From: Druceiella hillmani
Lineage: Eukaryota > Arthropoda > Insecta > Lepidoptera > Hepialidae
NCBI GenBank assembly: GCA_039881145.1
Contig: JAYKKI010000062.1
Coordinates: forward strand, 1,433,501 to 1,497,500
DNA: 64,000 bases
Reading direction: 5' to 3'
This document shows positions 14,619-25,629 of the stretch, in pieces. Below the pieces are notes generated by a model, which searched no databases, was not told the DNA's origin, and worked only from the letters and a program-made list of their open reading frames with translations. The stretch's first letter is position 1. Each line of letters begins with the position of its first letter. The translations under genes were made by a program, and so were the position numbers.

Positions 14619-14812
14619 AATTATCTATTTATTTATTTATCTACTTTAACGTATCTAATTGATACATATAGCGGATTTATTGCTACGAGAGCAATCTCTT
14701 ACAGCCAACCATAACACCAGTTAAACCTCGTTCGACGAACGGCCAGAAATCGAACCCGGACCCCTTGTATGCCATGGATGCCTTGTGATCAATCTAACAC
14801 ACCAGGGCGACA
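14619..14812 (-). mobile_element. tRNA-derived SINE
   Basis: On the minus strand, the head (about 14812 downward) carries a tRNA-like B box, gggttcgattt, at 14747-14757, about 55 bases into the element. The body contains agagattgctctcg, and the 3' side ends in a gataaataaata tail. The same body and 3' part (agagcaatctctta and ctaattgatacatat on the plus strand) recur at 63225-63400. The A box is degenerate. SINEs of this type are transcribed by RNA polymerase III and moved by a partner LINE; the partner is not evident here. Confidence 0.7.
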
Positions 14813-15588
14813 ACGAAAATTATCTTTCAACCATGCCAAAATTCAGAAATTTCTTTGGGCAACAAGCAAATATAGAAGAATTTAAGCAATTATCGCAATT
14901 ACTTGGATTATTGTATTGTCGATGTCTCCATCCAAATCGAATTATTTCTACCAACACCCAGCTTCATAGGAATTGAATCAGTCTTAGAATAAATTTAAAA
15001 TCTGAAATTTTTCCAGTGCAAATGCCGACCTGCCATGATCGTAAATTGTAATCTCTTCAACACATAGTCAAAGTTCCTTTTCGGTTTACGTCATTTAAAT
15101 TAATTACTAGCTTATATAAACATATCACTACAATATGAGAAACAAAAGTTTGACCTAGAAATTTCAATGCAAAACAACCTGTCCTTTTTATTGATTTAAT
15201 AATACTGTTTAAAAAATTTATTATATAGCGATTTTTGAAAGTTGCATAAATGAGTCACAAAGTAAAATTTATTAAAGAAAACTTGACCATTTACAGATAT
15301 ATCACCGTATTTATTTCATTACGTGTTGAATGATAAATAAAAAATGTTTAATATATGCTTACCATATTTCAGGCACTTACATAGTTTCATACGCATGTCT
15401 TATGGGACAAAGCAGGAATAATTTACCGGCGGTTTTCATTAAATAATAACTGGAGGAAAACTTATTTGCTGGAATATCTTGTAAAAAAAAACTAGCAGAA
15501 AATTATTTCACTTTTGATTCAGTGACCAATTGGGATAATCTGGCTGTGAAAATTGCAAAAGGCTTGTGTACTTTCATAATTCTTGTCA
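14813..15588. other. AT-rich stretch without recognisable features
   Basis: The 63-codon frame beginning near 14785 starts inside the SINE and has no recognised motif. It is not supported as a gene. Confidence 0.5.
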
Positions 15589-15608
15589 TGTACAAGAAAT
15601 CCATACAA

Positions 15609-15693
<85 letters not shown>

Positions 15694-15720
15694 CATACAT
15701 TTGTATGGTTTTCTTGTACA
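15589..15720. repeat. (AT)n tract flanked by 25-bp inverted repeats
   Basis: Arm 15589-15613 (tgtacaagaaatccatacaa...) pairs with arm 15696-15720 at 24 of 25 positions. Between them is an AT run of about 80 bp. The whole segment can fold into one long cruciform, which suggests expansion of an AT-centred palindrome. Confidence 0.9.
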
Positions 15721-17454
15721 TTGAATATTTATATTCACAACCAGAAAGTAGCTCTGTAACAACAATTTTAAAAATTGTCAGTATCTTTCAAGTTGGAAGT
15801 CAGTCTTAATAATATACTTTTATCTGTTCGTTTCTACTGTATTATGTGCACCTGAAAAAACTACAGGTCAATACATTCAATTTATTCCTCTGCCATAAAT
15901 CTGAAAATTCCTTAAAGGAAAACAGCTTTTCTAAAGAAACAGCCATTATTTACTCAGGTTGTTGTTGTGGTTGTTTGTTGAAAATGCTTATTCAGTGCTA
16001 GTTTCATGGCAATTTTAAATAAAAGATTGGTTATGATAATTTAATAGATAGCGATAGAGTTTCGAGTGACAGTGAAACGCGTGTAATTATCTAAAGAAAC
16101 TACAATCGTTTGCAGGGTTTCTGATTTTGATGATGACGAGTTTGATAAGCTATGATGTAAGAAGATTAAAATTTAAATTAAAAATTTATTTTGTTTGTAA
16201 TTTTCAAAAATAATTCATTAAGATGTATTGTTTATGATAATATTTTTCTTTTTTGCTTTGTTAAATATTGTAACGGCGGAATTAAATTTTTTTCATTTTA
16301 AATTACAGAAATCGCCTTGATACAATTATGTATAATTTTCTCCCCTAGTTTTTGTATTCTTATAATTTCTAGGATACACATATTCGAGTATTTTGTATTA
16401 CAAATACAGAAAAAATCTTAAAAGTTACTAAATAAATTTAAATTTCATTCAGTATAAAAGTCGACTGTTCAAAATATATTTTTTACTTATCAAAATTTTA
16501 CTACAAGGTTGTCAGTAATTGACATGAGTTATACCAATTTAATGAGAGATGTAATATGGACAAAAGGTTTGAAAAGTTGGTAATTTAATTTTATGGAAAC
16601 CAAATAAGAAAATATAATGAATTGTTTGTACAGGTAGTTTTTGGACAAAAAAATCAAACAAATATCGGACCATGTATTTGTATAATATTTGTAAGGTTTT
16701 TCAAACGCACAATAAATATTTTCGTTGAATTTACCCAATCAAGTAATAAATGTTTAAACAAAAATGCTTGCATATACATTTCCGTCACGAAGGTAAAAAT
16801 GTAAGTTGTTTTAGTAAATATCATAACGTCTAGGTAGGCAGTTAGGGTAGATATTATTGCAGACAGTACTACCAGGCGATATAAATGCTGACGACAGCGA
16901 CGTGGCTGGATTTTCAATTCATGTCATAAAACTGTTGTGCGTGTTATTTTTCTTAGCTCGTAACAAAATTAGTATTACTGTTGATGTCGACACAAAGGGG
17001 ATGTCGAGCGTAATAACAAAGGTTGTTGCTTGAATGCCATAGAGAAAAAATGTTAAAAGAAAAATCATCGCTGATTTCGGAACAAAGTTTTATTTTAGGA
17101 TATCATTCACGTTAATTTGTTTCCGATTTTCATATTTTAATTATGTTTTATATAATAGATGTCAGAATATGGGTAAATTTGATCAGATCTGAAAAAAATT
17201 AATTTAGATATTATTGTGAAAACTTTATTTATATAGATTTTATAAATAAAACTCTTTTTTAATCTCCTAATCGTGTGTATTTTCTCGTATTAATGGCATG
17301 TTCTTTCATCATATTATTGCCATGTCATCTATTATAGTTAACTCTCAGAAAAGGATAACCTTTCAACTTTTATTTACGGGTGTTTACACGTATTATTATG
17401 TATGACTGACGAAGCCTGTTATTTAGTTTTTTTTGTAAAATAAAGTAACGTACA
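15721..17454. other. AT-rich stretch without recognisable features
   Basis: Several overlapping short frames on both strands at 16.5-16.9 kb have no motif and no good splice sites. Confidence 0.5.
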
Positions 17455-17479
17455 TATACGCACACATACACACACACAC
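17455..17479. repeat. (CA)n microsatellite
   Basis: A short, imperfect CA run lies immediately upstream of the gag relic. Confidence 0.85.
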
Positions 17480-17539
17480 CGGGGTCGGCATAGTGCTCAA
17501 TTGGACTCATTCACTAAAGAAAAGCATGACAACAGGTCG

Positions 17540-18045
17540 GTCAAACGGTAGCAGAGGTCGTCTCATAAATTAGGACACATACAGCCGAAGAAAAGGAAGG
17601 ATCTTGGACTAATCGCATCCACCAAGGAGATATCACGGCACTCCAATAAGAAAAAGACAACGGATTGGCAGGTGGTTCGATCAAAGAAGAACCAGAAGAA
17701 GCGGTGCAAAGAGCAGCCGCTGCCACTGAATAAGCCTCGAAGATCAACAAATAGACCCAAGACACTGGTCGTACTACTAAAACAAAAGGAGAAGTATGTC
17801 GAGATAATTTATAGCATCAAAAAGTATGTACCAAACGAACAATTCCACTCCACAGTGAACCAGTTACGCAAGATAGCCACGGAAGACTACTAATTATCCT
17901 CGCCAAGGATAATGTCAACTGAGACCAAGGTCTGTAAGAAACGATTGCTGACGTCCTCAAAGATGATGCCAAGTTTACAGTGAGGGGCCGTAATAAGAAC
18001 ACGAAATACGTGATCTTGACGACCCTAAGCATAACGATATAATAC
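17540..18045 (+). pseudogene. R1-like non-LTR retrotransposon ORF1 (gag) relic
   Basis: The GC content rises here relative to the flanks. An open frame at about 17672-17893 is lysine/arginine-rich, then reads KYVEIIYSIKKYVP and VNQLRKIATEDY. After a stop and a frame change, the reading continues with LIILAKDN, ETIADVLKDDAKFTVRGR and VILTTL. Order and spacing match the ORF1 proteins of R1-clade LINEs, where a basic linker precedes an RNA-binding domain. Two or more stops and at least one frameshift make it non-functional. No zinc knuckles or ORF2 follow, because the sequence passes directly into the left arm of the large inverted repeat. Confidence 0.6.
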
Positions 18046-18100
18046 ATATCAGTATGGACCTCCTATGACAAAAGGTTCCTTTTAAATGAAACGTAAATAC

Positions 18101-19170
18101 GCAATAATATTGTAATAAAAATCAATATGTCAGATAATATTATGAATATACAAAATTCTCTATTTATTTCTTATTTCACTATGAACTATAATACATAGTC
18201 TTAAAGGTTAAAGTGCTTATCAGATTTTTAGAATTTGATTTTAGCTAGAACATAATTTTGCACTTGTTATCCAACAAAATTCGAGATTATATTTAATATC
18301 CAAATATTTCTATATTTTTTTATCGTATTAGGTTTTGAACGTCACCATGTTGTTTCCAATGAAAAATTGGAACTAATGAGATAAAGTGATACAGTTTCAA
18401 TACATACAATGTAAATGCAAGGGTATACAAATATCAGCGAGAAAATAATATGTTTAAATGATTGCAAGAATATATTTCTGGAGTCAGGATACCAATACTT
18501 AATACAAATTGGCTAAAAGAACGCGTAAGCGAGTTTTGTAATTAAGTGAGGGTAATAAATAAGTCCAGGTTTTAAATACTACTAAATAAAATCACGAAAA
18601 CTGTAAACAAAGCGAATCGGAAATCAAGAAAATGATTTATAAAAACATAGGATACAATAGTCGATATTAATTACTTTGAAAAATAGGTGGCTTTACGTAC
18701 CCTGGATCAATTACGAAGAAGGTAAATATTATGCCAGAACAAATATCAATAACAAAAAAATTAATATTATTATCAGTACTGGAACGAAAGTTATGAAACT
18801 TGAATTTTGCGGTTAATTTTGTAGAAATTCATTATTCACAATTAAATGAAACTACGTTTTGTAGTAAACTTGAATATGTAAATATTCTTAGCAATGTACG
18901 TGAACAAATGGGCAATATCAAAGAAATATTGAACAATCAATTTGAAAAAAAATATATATTGGCGATTATAAAAGACCCTCTAAAGTCTGACAGTAAAAAC
19001 GGCGAATGTCCATAAATTCAAAACTGCAATGAAGAGAAATTATTAAAGGCCAAAGAGATAAAATATAATCTTTATTAAGGCTCGGTACTTAATGTAACTC
19101 GGACGTATGGAGAACCGCCACAAAAATAGAATAAAATACAATGTATGTACAATGTTAATGATAACAAAAT
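18101..19170 (+). repeat. Large inverted repeat, left arm
   Basis: This segment is the reverse complement of 19895-21540 once the nested RTE insertion is removed. Anchors shared between the arms include aaaatataatctttattaag (here about 19059), agaccctctaaag, aatcatttaaac and ctgtaaacaaagcgaat. The left arm has about 220 extra bases (about 18722-18945) that the right arm lacks. Both arms can be read as FTYPGS near the thumb position, close to the FTYLGS motif of RTE-like reverse transcriptases. The arms may therefore be two very old LINE copies in opposite orientation; this identification is weak. Confidence 0.8.
18800..19015 (+). other. Open frame within left arm, unrecognised
   Basis: The frame is 71 codons long, with an ATG alternative further in. 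It ends with YILAIIKDPLKS. The corresponding place in the right arm reads YTLTIIKDPLKF before a stop, so the last portion was probably once coding in the ancestral repeat. No domain is recognised, and there is no promoter or splice evidence. It is likely a transposon remnant, not a gene. Confidence 0.25.
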
Positions 19171-19894
19171 AAAACAAATTTGATAGGAAAACGATGATCA
19201 ATAGACTTAATGGGAGTTCAAAAAAAATATGGATTATCTAGTGGAAGGGGAAATTCAAACAAAATATGGGTTATGAAAAGATACGAAGGTGATAAATGGT
19301 GAAAATTGGAAAAATAATGCAAAATATAAGACTATCCATATTGATGAAAAACTAGTACTTATATAAAGAAGTAAAAAAGGAAAAGAGACCACTGGTTATC
19401 TTAAAATGTTTTGTGGCCTCTGTGTAAGAATTTTTCAAGAAGTTCGGTTATTTTTTGTTTATTACTTCAATTTAAATTTCGTAAGTATAACACTTTTAAT
19501 TTAATATTAAAAGGGGATAAAACCTTAACGTCATTGAAGAATAACTATCCACTAATATAAATATCCATTCAAACAGTTCGTTGTTTCGGGGCAATTCTGA
19601 ACGGATACAACTGAATTGTCGAGTTCTACTTTTATTAATTACCGCTGTATTACACTGTCGTATTTATGTAAAAAGAAGTAAAGTTAAATTAAATGAAACT
19701 GAAAGTAAATTTAAATTTGAAGTAAAATTAATTGTAAACATCGTAGTCTCCATTTGTGAATGACTTCTTTAACTTTCGCATAGAGAGAATTGATTTTAAT
19801 TAACATTAGATCGTTCAGTCTAGGTTAAAAAGATCAAAATCCTTCCACAGATTATATTACCTTTTGTCTTTGGTCACGTGGAATTAGAAACATC
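19171..19894. other. Spacer between the large inverted-repeat arms
   Basis: About 720 bases are unique to this position. No coding motif is recognised. The open frame at 19581-19763 is short and starts at a chance ATG. Confidence 0.5.
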
Positions 19895-20407
19895 GTCCGT
19901 ATTCCGTTAACGTTAACATTTTCCACACATTGATTTTTATTCTGTTCTTTGGTCTTCCCTACTATTTTCAAATTAAGTATTTTTTAAATATTTTTATCTT
20001 TATATCTTCTCTCTGTACGTCTTATTTACATTAATTATCGGGCCTTAATAAAGATTATATTTTATTCTATTTGACATTTTAATATTTCCCTTCATTACAG
20101 TTTTCAGTTTATGAATATACTCCATTTCTCATCATTAAACTTTAGAGGGTCTTTAATAATCGTCAATGTATATATTTTTTTATAATAGCGTGTTTAATGT
20201 TTCTTCGTATTTGATCCAGGGTAGGTGAAGCTACCCATTTTTCAAAGTAATTAATATCGACTATTATATCTTATGTTTTTGTAAATCATTTCCTTGATTT
20301 TTCTATTCGCTTTGTTTACAGGTTTTGTAATTACATTTAGTCTTGTTTAAAATTCAGACTTATTTGTTGCCCTCAGTTACGCGTTTTTTAGCCAATTTGT
20401 ATTAAGT

Positions 20408-20418
20408 ATTTGGATCCT
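20408..20418. repeat. Target-site duplication, left copy
   Basis: The 11-mer atttggatcct here is repeated exactly at 21176-21186 on the far side of the RTE-like insertion. Confidence 0.85.
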
Positions 20419-21030
20419 CCCATAAAAATAAACCAGACGCCTGTGGAATATGTGGAGAGCTATATATATCTAGGGAAACAAATATCATTTAAAAGTTCGA
20501 GACACACGGAGGAACTGGATAGACGAATTAGTATGACCTGGAAAAAATACTGGAGTTGTAAAGAAATTATGAAGTCGAAGCTTTCACTTCCACTGAAGAA
20601 AAAAGTTATGGATTCCTGCCTACTACCATGTCTGTCGTATGGAGCTCAAACCTGCATCTTCAATAATAAAAACATGACTAAAATTCGTTCGTGCCAGAGG
20701 GCTATGGAGAGAAGCATCCTCGGTATAAAGATCTCTGATAAAAAAAATAGCAATAAGATTCGCCAAAAAACCCAAGTTCTAGATGCATTGCAACACACAC
20801 GTCGTCTGAAGTGGAGATGGGCCGGTCATATGGCTCGCTACTCTGAGGACAGATGGCCAAATCGCGTCACCAAATGGCACGGACCAGAAGGAAAACGTCA
20901 GAAGGGTAGACCAAGAGCTCGCTGGAACGACGAAATAATTAAATTTGCAGGAAGAAACTGGATGGAAGTCGCGAAGGATAAAGCAAGATGGAGGCAGTTG
21001 GAGGAGGCCTATACCCGAAAGGGGTCATGA
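20410..21030 (+). CDS. Reverse transcriptase C-terminal fragment, RTE-like element
   Basis: The frame is 206 codons long, of which about the first three come from the target site. Motifs in order are YIYLGKQISF at residues 18-27 (thumb region after the catalytic core), SCLLPCLSYGAQT at 69-81, CQRAMERSILGI at 95-106, LKWRWAGHMAR at 133-143, KRQKGRPRARWNDEI at 162-176, and NWMEVAKDKARWRQLEEAY near the end. These are hallmarks of the region downstream of the YADD core in RTE-like LINE proteins. The endonuclease domain and catalytic core are absent, so the product cannot be a working polymerase. No host promoter or splice signal is evident, and expression is unlikely. Confidence 0.85.
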   Translation: MDPPIKINQTPVEYVESYIYLGKQISFKSSRHTEELDRRISMTWKKYWSCKEIMKSKLSLPLKKKVMDSCLLPCLSYGAQTCIFNNKNMTKIRSCQRAMERSILGIKISDKKNSNKIRQKTQVLDALQHTRRLKWRWAGHMARYSEDRWPNRVTKWHGPEGKRQKGRPRARWNDEIIKFAGRNWMEVAKDKARWRQLEEAYTRKGS

Positions 21031-21175
21031 CAGGTTATAGTCAACTTGTTAAAATATAGTATATTTCTCTAATACACATTATAGTTGTTTTTTCATAGTC
21101 TAAGTTATATAATTTAATTGCAAAAGTATGTCATGAAAAATAAAGAGGCTTATTATTATTATTATTATTATTATT
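20419..21175 (+). mobile_element. 5'-truncated RTE-like non-LTR retrotransposon
   Basis: A 757-bp insertion is bounded by an 11-bp target-site duplication (20408-20418 and 21176-21186). It holds the last third of a reverse transcriptase frame, a short 3' UTR of about 110 bp, and a (TTA)n tail at 21149-21175. Truncation at the 5' end together with a short tandem-repeat tail is typical of target-primed reverse transcription by RTE-related LINEs. The reading frame is intact over its whole length, so this is a younger insertion than the other LINE relics here. The 5' breakpoint fuses the frame to flanking DNA. Confidence 0.9.
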
Positions 21176-21178
21176 ATT
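21149..21178. repeat. (TTA)n tail of the RTE-like element
   Basis: Ten TTA/ATT units end the element and overlap the start of the right target-site duplication. Confidence 0.95.
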
Positions 21179-21186
21179 TGGATCCT
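21176..21186. repeat. Target-site duplication, right copy
   Basis: An exact repeat of 20408-20418. Confidence 0.85.
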
Positions 21187-21540
21187 GACACAAGAAATAT
21201 ATTCTTGCAATCATTTAAACATATTATTTTCTCGCTGATATTTCTATATCATTGTATTCAGGTTGTATGTGCTGATACTGTATCACTTTATCTAGTCAGT
21301 TGCAATTTTTTATTGGAAACGACATGGTGACGTCCAAAACCTAATATAATAATGAAATATAATATCCTACTAGTTATATTTGCTATTTATGCTTTATATA
21401 AATTCAAATTCTAAAAATCTGATGAGCGCTTCAACATTTAAGACTATGTTTAAGGCTATTGTATGTACATAGAAGAAATAAGAAATAAACAGAGACTTTT
21501 GTATAACCACAAAATTATCTGTCATGTTAATATTCTTGCA

Positions 21541-23415
21541 AATTATTTGTCGTATTTATGTTTTATTTAAAAAAATTATTTTTCCATAAAAGGCCCATAC
21601 TTTATGTCATGCTATTATTCATCATGATATTAGGCTTTATGTCATCATGCTATTATTCACATGGATACAGCAGTGAAAAATCTAAAACAGAAGTTGGGTA
21701 TAACTACTTAAATGGTGAAAATAGAAAGACCGATTTGTTCGTTAACAGATTATCCCCAGTATTCTCGTCGATGTACCTCAATCGCGACGACAAATGTCGT
21801 ATGGCGAACGAAGTGAAGACGTTTGTGATAATTAAAATATTTCTAGGCAGGTGAAATCGTGGCACAACTAATGTATTATAAATTGGACACTAGCTACTAC
21901 CACAATCAGAACTGAGCACATAACTTAATTTTTTTAGTTGAGAATATTGCGAGTGATTTATAACGGACTTATAACTCATTTGCTCGGTGAGTAAATAACG
22001 TTATCTTGTCTTTCTCAGCATAAGGATAAGATATTTCAATGGTATGAATAGCATATCAAATTAAAATTACTCAATCATTAATTTCTATAGTTCCAGTATT
22101 TTTTAGTACCTGAAATGGAGACAAATTTAGTGTAATATATAAAAAACATTGAATATCAATGTATATTTTAATAATAATCACTGAGATTTTAAGATAAAGA
22201 AAAACTTGTTTTACTAAAGAATTGGTTTCACAGGAATAGCATTGAGTCATTCAATTAAGAATTGGTTTCACAAGAATAGCATTGAGGCTTTCAAACTTTT
22301 TAGTAAATTTTGATGAAAAAGAAATATTATGAAATTTGTAACAAATTAATTTTGTTAAACATAAATACGAAACTCTTTGGAAAATTTGCAATTTTTAGCC
22401 TGTAATGAAAATATTTGGTCACGTCACTGTCCGACCAGCTAAAACACAACTTTCCAGCTTCTAACTTATGAAAGCTATAGTTAAAATTATTCACTTAAGT
22501 GAAATAGTGTACCGATTCGAAAAAAAAGATTGGTGTTATTTTTCCAAAATTACCAAATTGAAGACACGGGGAAAAAAATTTCGTTTGTCTTATGTGTGCC
22601 TTATCTTTAGGAAGCTTTATGTTTTAGATAGTTAAAATACATTAATTTTTTTTAAATTTTATTAAATCATGTTTGTAAATTGAGAAAAAATATTAAAAAT
22701 GAAGTTATTGTCATACTCCAACCCTTCATTTTCAAAAAAAAATAGCAGGATTTTCAACATATTTCATCACAGCATTGAAATAAATTTAAAAAAAAACAGA
22801 AGTTTTCAAAACTTACTAGGGGGACGAAAGAGTGATTCATACCTCTCATTAAACAGAATACCATAATAGTTGTTGAAGTGTCCATATGTTAGAATCGTAC
22901 TTGTAAACGTTAGTGATAACCATAATTGACCGTCGAAGAAATATATTTTTATCTTTTTAAAGGTCTATCTCAAAAACGGAAACATCTAGAAATTTTTAGT
23001 TTTCCTTCAATATTACATATTTCCCGTATACAAGAAATACTAAGAAATGTTATACTTAGAACAGTTCACAAGTAACGATTACTACGGCGTGTAATTTCCT
23101 TATGCCCGAGGAATATATATTAGCATAGTAAAAAACATTATTAATATTTGTAAACAGTCTAATAGCAATACAACACACCAATAAATATTTATGTACTGAT
23201 ATGTACCTAAGAATTAACTCTCGCCAAAAAGACTCTCCTTACAAAAAAACTATTATTTTAACTTAAATAAAAATATCTAAAATAAATATAAATAAAAAAT
23301 AGATTATACAAACACGTACAAAACGTTCTTATAGACATACTACATGTCACGTAAAAGATGTTATGTCACGGTACGGAGGAATAATTGATTTGCACTAGCG
23401 CCAACGTTTACTTAC
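21541..23415. other. AT-rich stretch, probable intron
   Basis: This lies downstream (minus strand) of the supported exon at 23416-23570, so it is probably intronic. A small tandem duplication, unit aagaattggtttcaca.gaat with a 40-bp period, starts at 22217 and 22257. A smaller one (atgctattattca) lies near 21607-21660. The 98-codon frame at 21558-21854 is low-complexity at its start and unrecognised. Confidence 0.5.
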
Positions 23416-23570
23416 ACTTTCCATCTGCCTTTGAAGATCGATTATCAATAAATGTTTATTAGGCTTATTCGCCTCGGTAAATGGAACCTTCACAGGCTGC
23501 CCTGAGGTTGTAAATGTCACGTCGCTCATCCTGATTTCGGCAACATCACGTTGAAGTAGTTGAGCGTGCT
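23416..23570 (-). CDS. Internal protein-coding exon of an unidentified host gene
   Basis: Read on the minus strand, a strong acceptor (gcaattttgttttcag, AG at plus 23571-23572) is followed by 155 bases and then a consensus donor (gtaagt, GT at plus 23414-23415). The exon opens with two bases completing a split codon and ends on a codon boundary. It has 51 uninterrupted codons running from HAQLLQRDVAEIR to KHLLIIDLQRQMES. GC content and codon pattern stand out from the AT-rich flanks. Leu/Gln/Glu-rich ends suggest helical or coiled-coil segments around a middle with TTSGQPVKVPF. I do not recognise the protein. No other exon of the same gene could be identified with confidence, which implies long introns. 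This is the only well-supported host coding sequence in the window. Confidence 0.75.
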
Positions 23571-24583
23571 CTGAAAACAAAATTGCGATAAGTGAAATTA
23601 CGTTATACGTATAATAGATGGTATATTGATTACAGCAAAGTGTTAGGTTTTGTTTTGGAAAATGTACATTTTTGAGGTGAGGAAAAAGAAAAACAACTGA
23701 TTTCGAGATTTGCCATGAGCAAGCGATATTTCAATTATAGACGTAATTCATTTACCCACATCAAGTGTAAAAATAAATGCCATAAAAATCAAAGCAATAA
23801 TAATGTCGGTATTATAAATATTTTTTTTACATTAGACCGTTAAAGAAATAAGTCAATATTCAAATAAAAATTAACTCAAAAGCCCATAAGGCTTCGAACC
23901 CTGTTTAGAATTTCGTCGTCAATTCACAAAATATAAAACTATATATATTTTATAAATTATTATACCGTCTTTATACGTCACTACGAAAACGTGTGGTGAA
24001 ATCCCCACGCTTGAGCGTGCTATTACTATGCGATTTCTATATTTTTTTTCATGGTTCAAAAATTATTGGAGTTAGATTATTCCAAAAAAATTTCATTTAA
24101 AAGTAAACATGAAAGTCTATTTTCATGATTTTTAGAGGGTGAGACATGGCAAATGACTTCGAAGCTTAATACTTCGCAAGAGGGCTAAACATTAACACGG
24201 GTAAAGAGAATATTAATTTCATTTTAAAAGTCATTTATAATGATATCCCGCAGGATAGGAAATAATTTTTTTTATTTCAACTTTTTAATAAGCTTTAAAA
24301 AATAGGAAAAATTTATTTTGGTGACAAGATCAATTAATTTATATGTGACTTTGTTTATTGCTGTATTACAAACAGCTGAATAGGTGTAATTATGCCAAAA
24401 TAATGTTGATTCGTAATTCTAACGATATGCTAATACTTAGACTTATAAACATATTAATGTATAAAAATAATTCTAAAAAGCTAAAATTGTAGTATATCTG
24501 TTTCTTTTAGAGTGTACTACAAAAAGGCTTAAACGATTAATGTTCATTATTATCCAAAAGATTATAATGTCCTATTTTCATAT
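23571..24583. other. Probable intron upstream of the supported exon
   Basis: AT-rich, with no recognisable coding or repeat structure. Confidence 0.5.
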
Positions 24584-25266
24584 ATTATCTATTTTTTGAA
24601 ACATGAGGATAATGAGCAACGACTATTTAATTGAAAGGAATCGAAGTATCTTAGTATTTTCTTGAGTTTTAACTTTTAAATAATTATACGTACATTAAAT
24701 AAAATTCAACGGTTAATATTAATAATCATAATAGCTTATCTATTAAACTCCGATATTATCTATTTTTTGAAACGTGAGGATAATGAGCAACTACTATTTA
24801 ATTGAAAGGAATCGAAGTATCTTAGTACTTTCTTGAGTTATAACTTTTAAATAATTATACGTACATTAAATAAAATTCAACGGTTAATATTAATAATCAT
24901 AATAGCTTATCTATTAAACTCCGATATTATCTATTTTTTGAAACGTGAGGATAATGAGCAACGACTATTTAATTGAAAGGAATCGAAGTATCTTAGTACT
25001 TTCTTGAGTTATAACTTTTAAATAATTTTACGTATATTAAATAAAATTCAACAATTAATATTAATAATCATAATAGCTTATCTATTAAACTCCAATATTA
25101 TCTATTTTTTAAAACGTGAGGATAATGAGCAACGACTATTTAATTGAAAGGAATCGAAGTATCTTAGTACTTTCTTGAGTTATAACTTTTAAATAATTTT
25201 ACGTACATTAAATAAAATTCAACAATTAATATTAATAATCATAATAGCTTATCTGTTAAAATCCGC
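24584..25266. repeat. Tandem array, four copies of a 171-bp unit
   Basis: Copies start at 24584, 24755, 24926 and 25097, each opening attatctatttttt.aaac.tg. They differ by only a few bases (for example cgatattat against caatattat in the last boundary, and ggttaat against aattaat), so amplification is recent. The unit is AT-rich with no open frame. It could be a fragment of a satellite family or a local expansion within the intron. Confidence 0.95.
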
Positions 25267-25326
25267 ATTTTCTTGCGAAATTCAATCATACTGGTATTTT
25301 TTTATTTAACACACCTGGAATTTTTT

Positions 25327-25400
25327 CATTGTCGTGTGCTATCGAACATTTCTTTCGTATATAACTACACGAAAGAAATGTTCGATAGCACACGAAAATG
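25327..25400. repeat. Near-perfect hairpin, 26-bp perfect core
   Basis: Arm 25333-25358 (cgtgtgctatcgaacatttc...) is exactly complementary to 25369-25394 across a 10-nt loop. Pairing extends to 25327 and 25400 with one mismatch. It lies 60 bp after the tandem array. Confidence 0.95.
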
Positions 25401-25629
25401 AAATCTACAGAAATTCAAACACGTACATGTCCAACTATTATATATCGTTTGTCTTAAACATCTTTATGGTACATGATTGCGCTATACAATTCTGTACTCA
25501 GCTGAAGTGAAAAAAAATAAGTGAACCTTGGAAAATAATAAACGAAAAATATTTTTCAAGCTTAGCAGATTTTCATGTGTCGTTGGACTCGTCTGGGGTA
25601 CACGAGTATAAATAAATATAAGATGTTAC
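25401..25629. other. AT-rich stretch with TATA-like motif
   Basis: A TATA-like stretch (gagtataaataaatataag, 25604-25622) precedes a locally GC-rich island. There is no further support for a promoter. Confidence 0.3.

Larger units (their letters stand above)
19895..21540 (-). repeat. Large inverted repeat, right arm (interrupted by RTE element)
   Basis: Pairs with 18101-19170. Homology resumes on both sides of the RTE insertion: 19895-20418 matches the inner part of the left arm and 21176-21540 matches its outer part. The left arm at about 18485-18510 (gtcaggataccaatactt) represents the uninterrupted site. The insertion therefore came after the inverted arrangement, or at least after the two copies diverged. 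Confidence 0.8.

Noticed and set aside
20410..21030. Considered a host gene because of its long intact frame
   Set aside because: Flanking target-site duplication, short tandem-repeat tail and reverse-transcriptase C-terminal motifs show it is a LINE fragment.
24584..25266. Alpha-satellite-like 171-bp period
   Set aside because: The period coincides with primate alpha satellite but the sequence is unrelated, and the rest of the window points to an insect.
24584..25400. CRISPR-like array
   Set aside because: Units are contiguous 171-bp repeats with no spacers.
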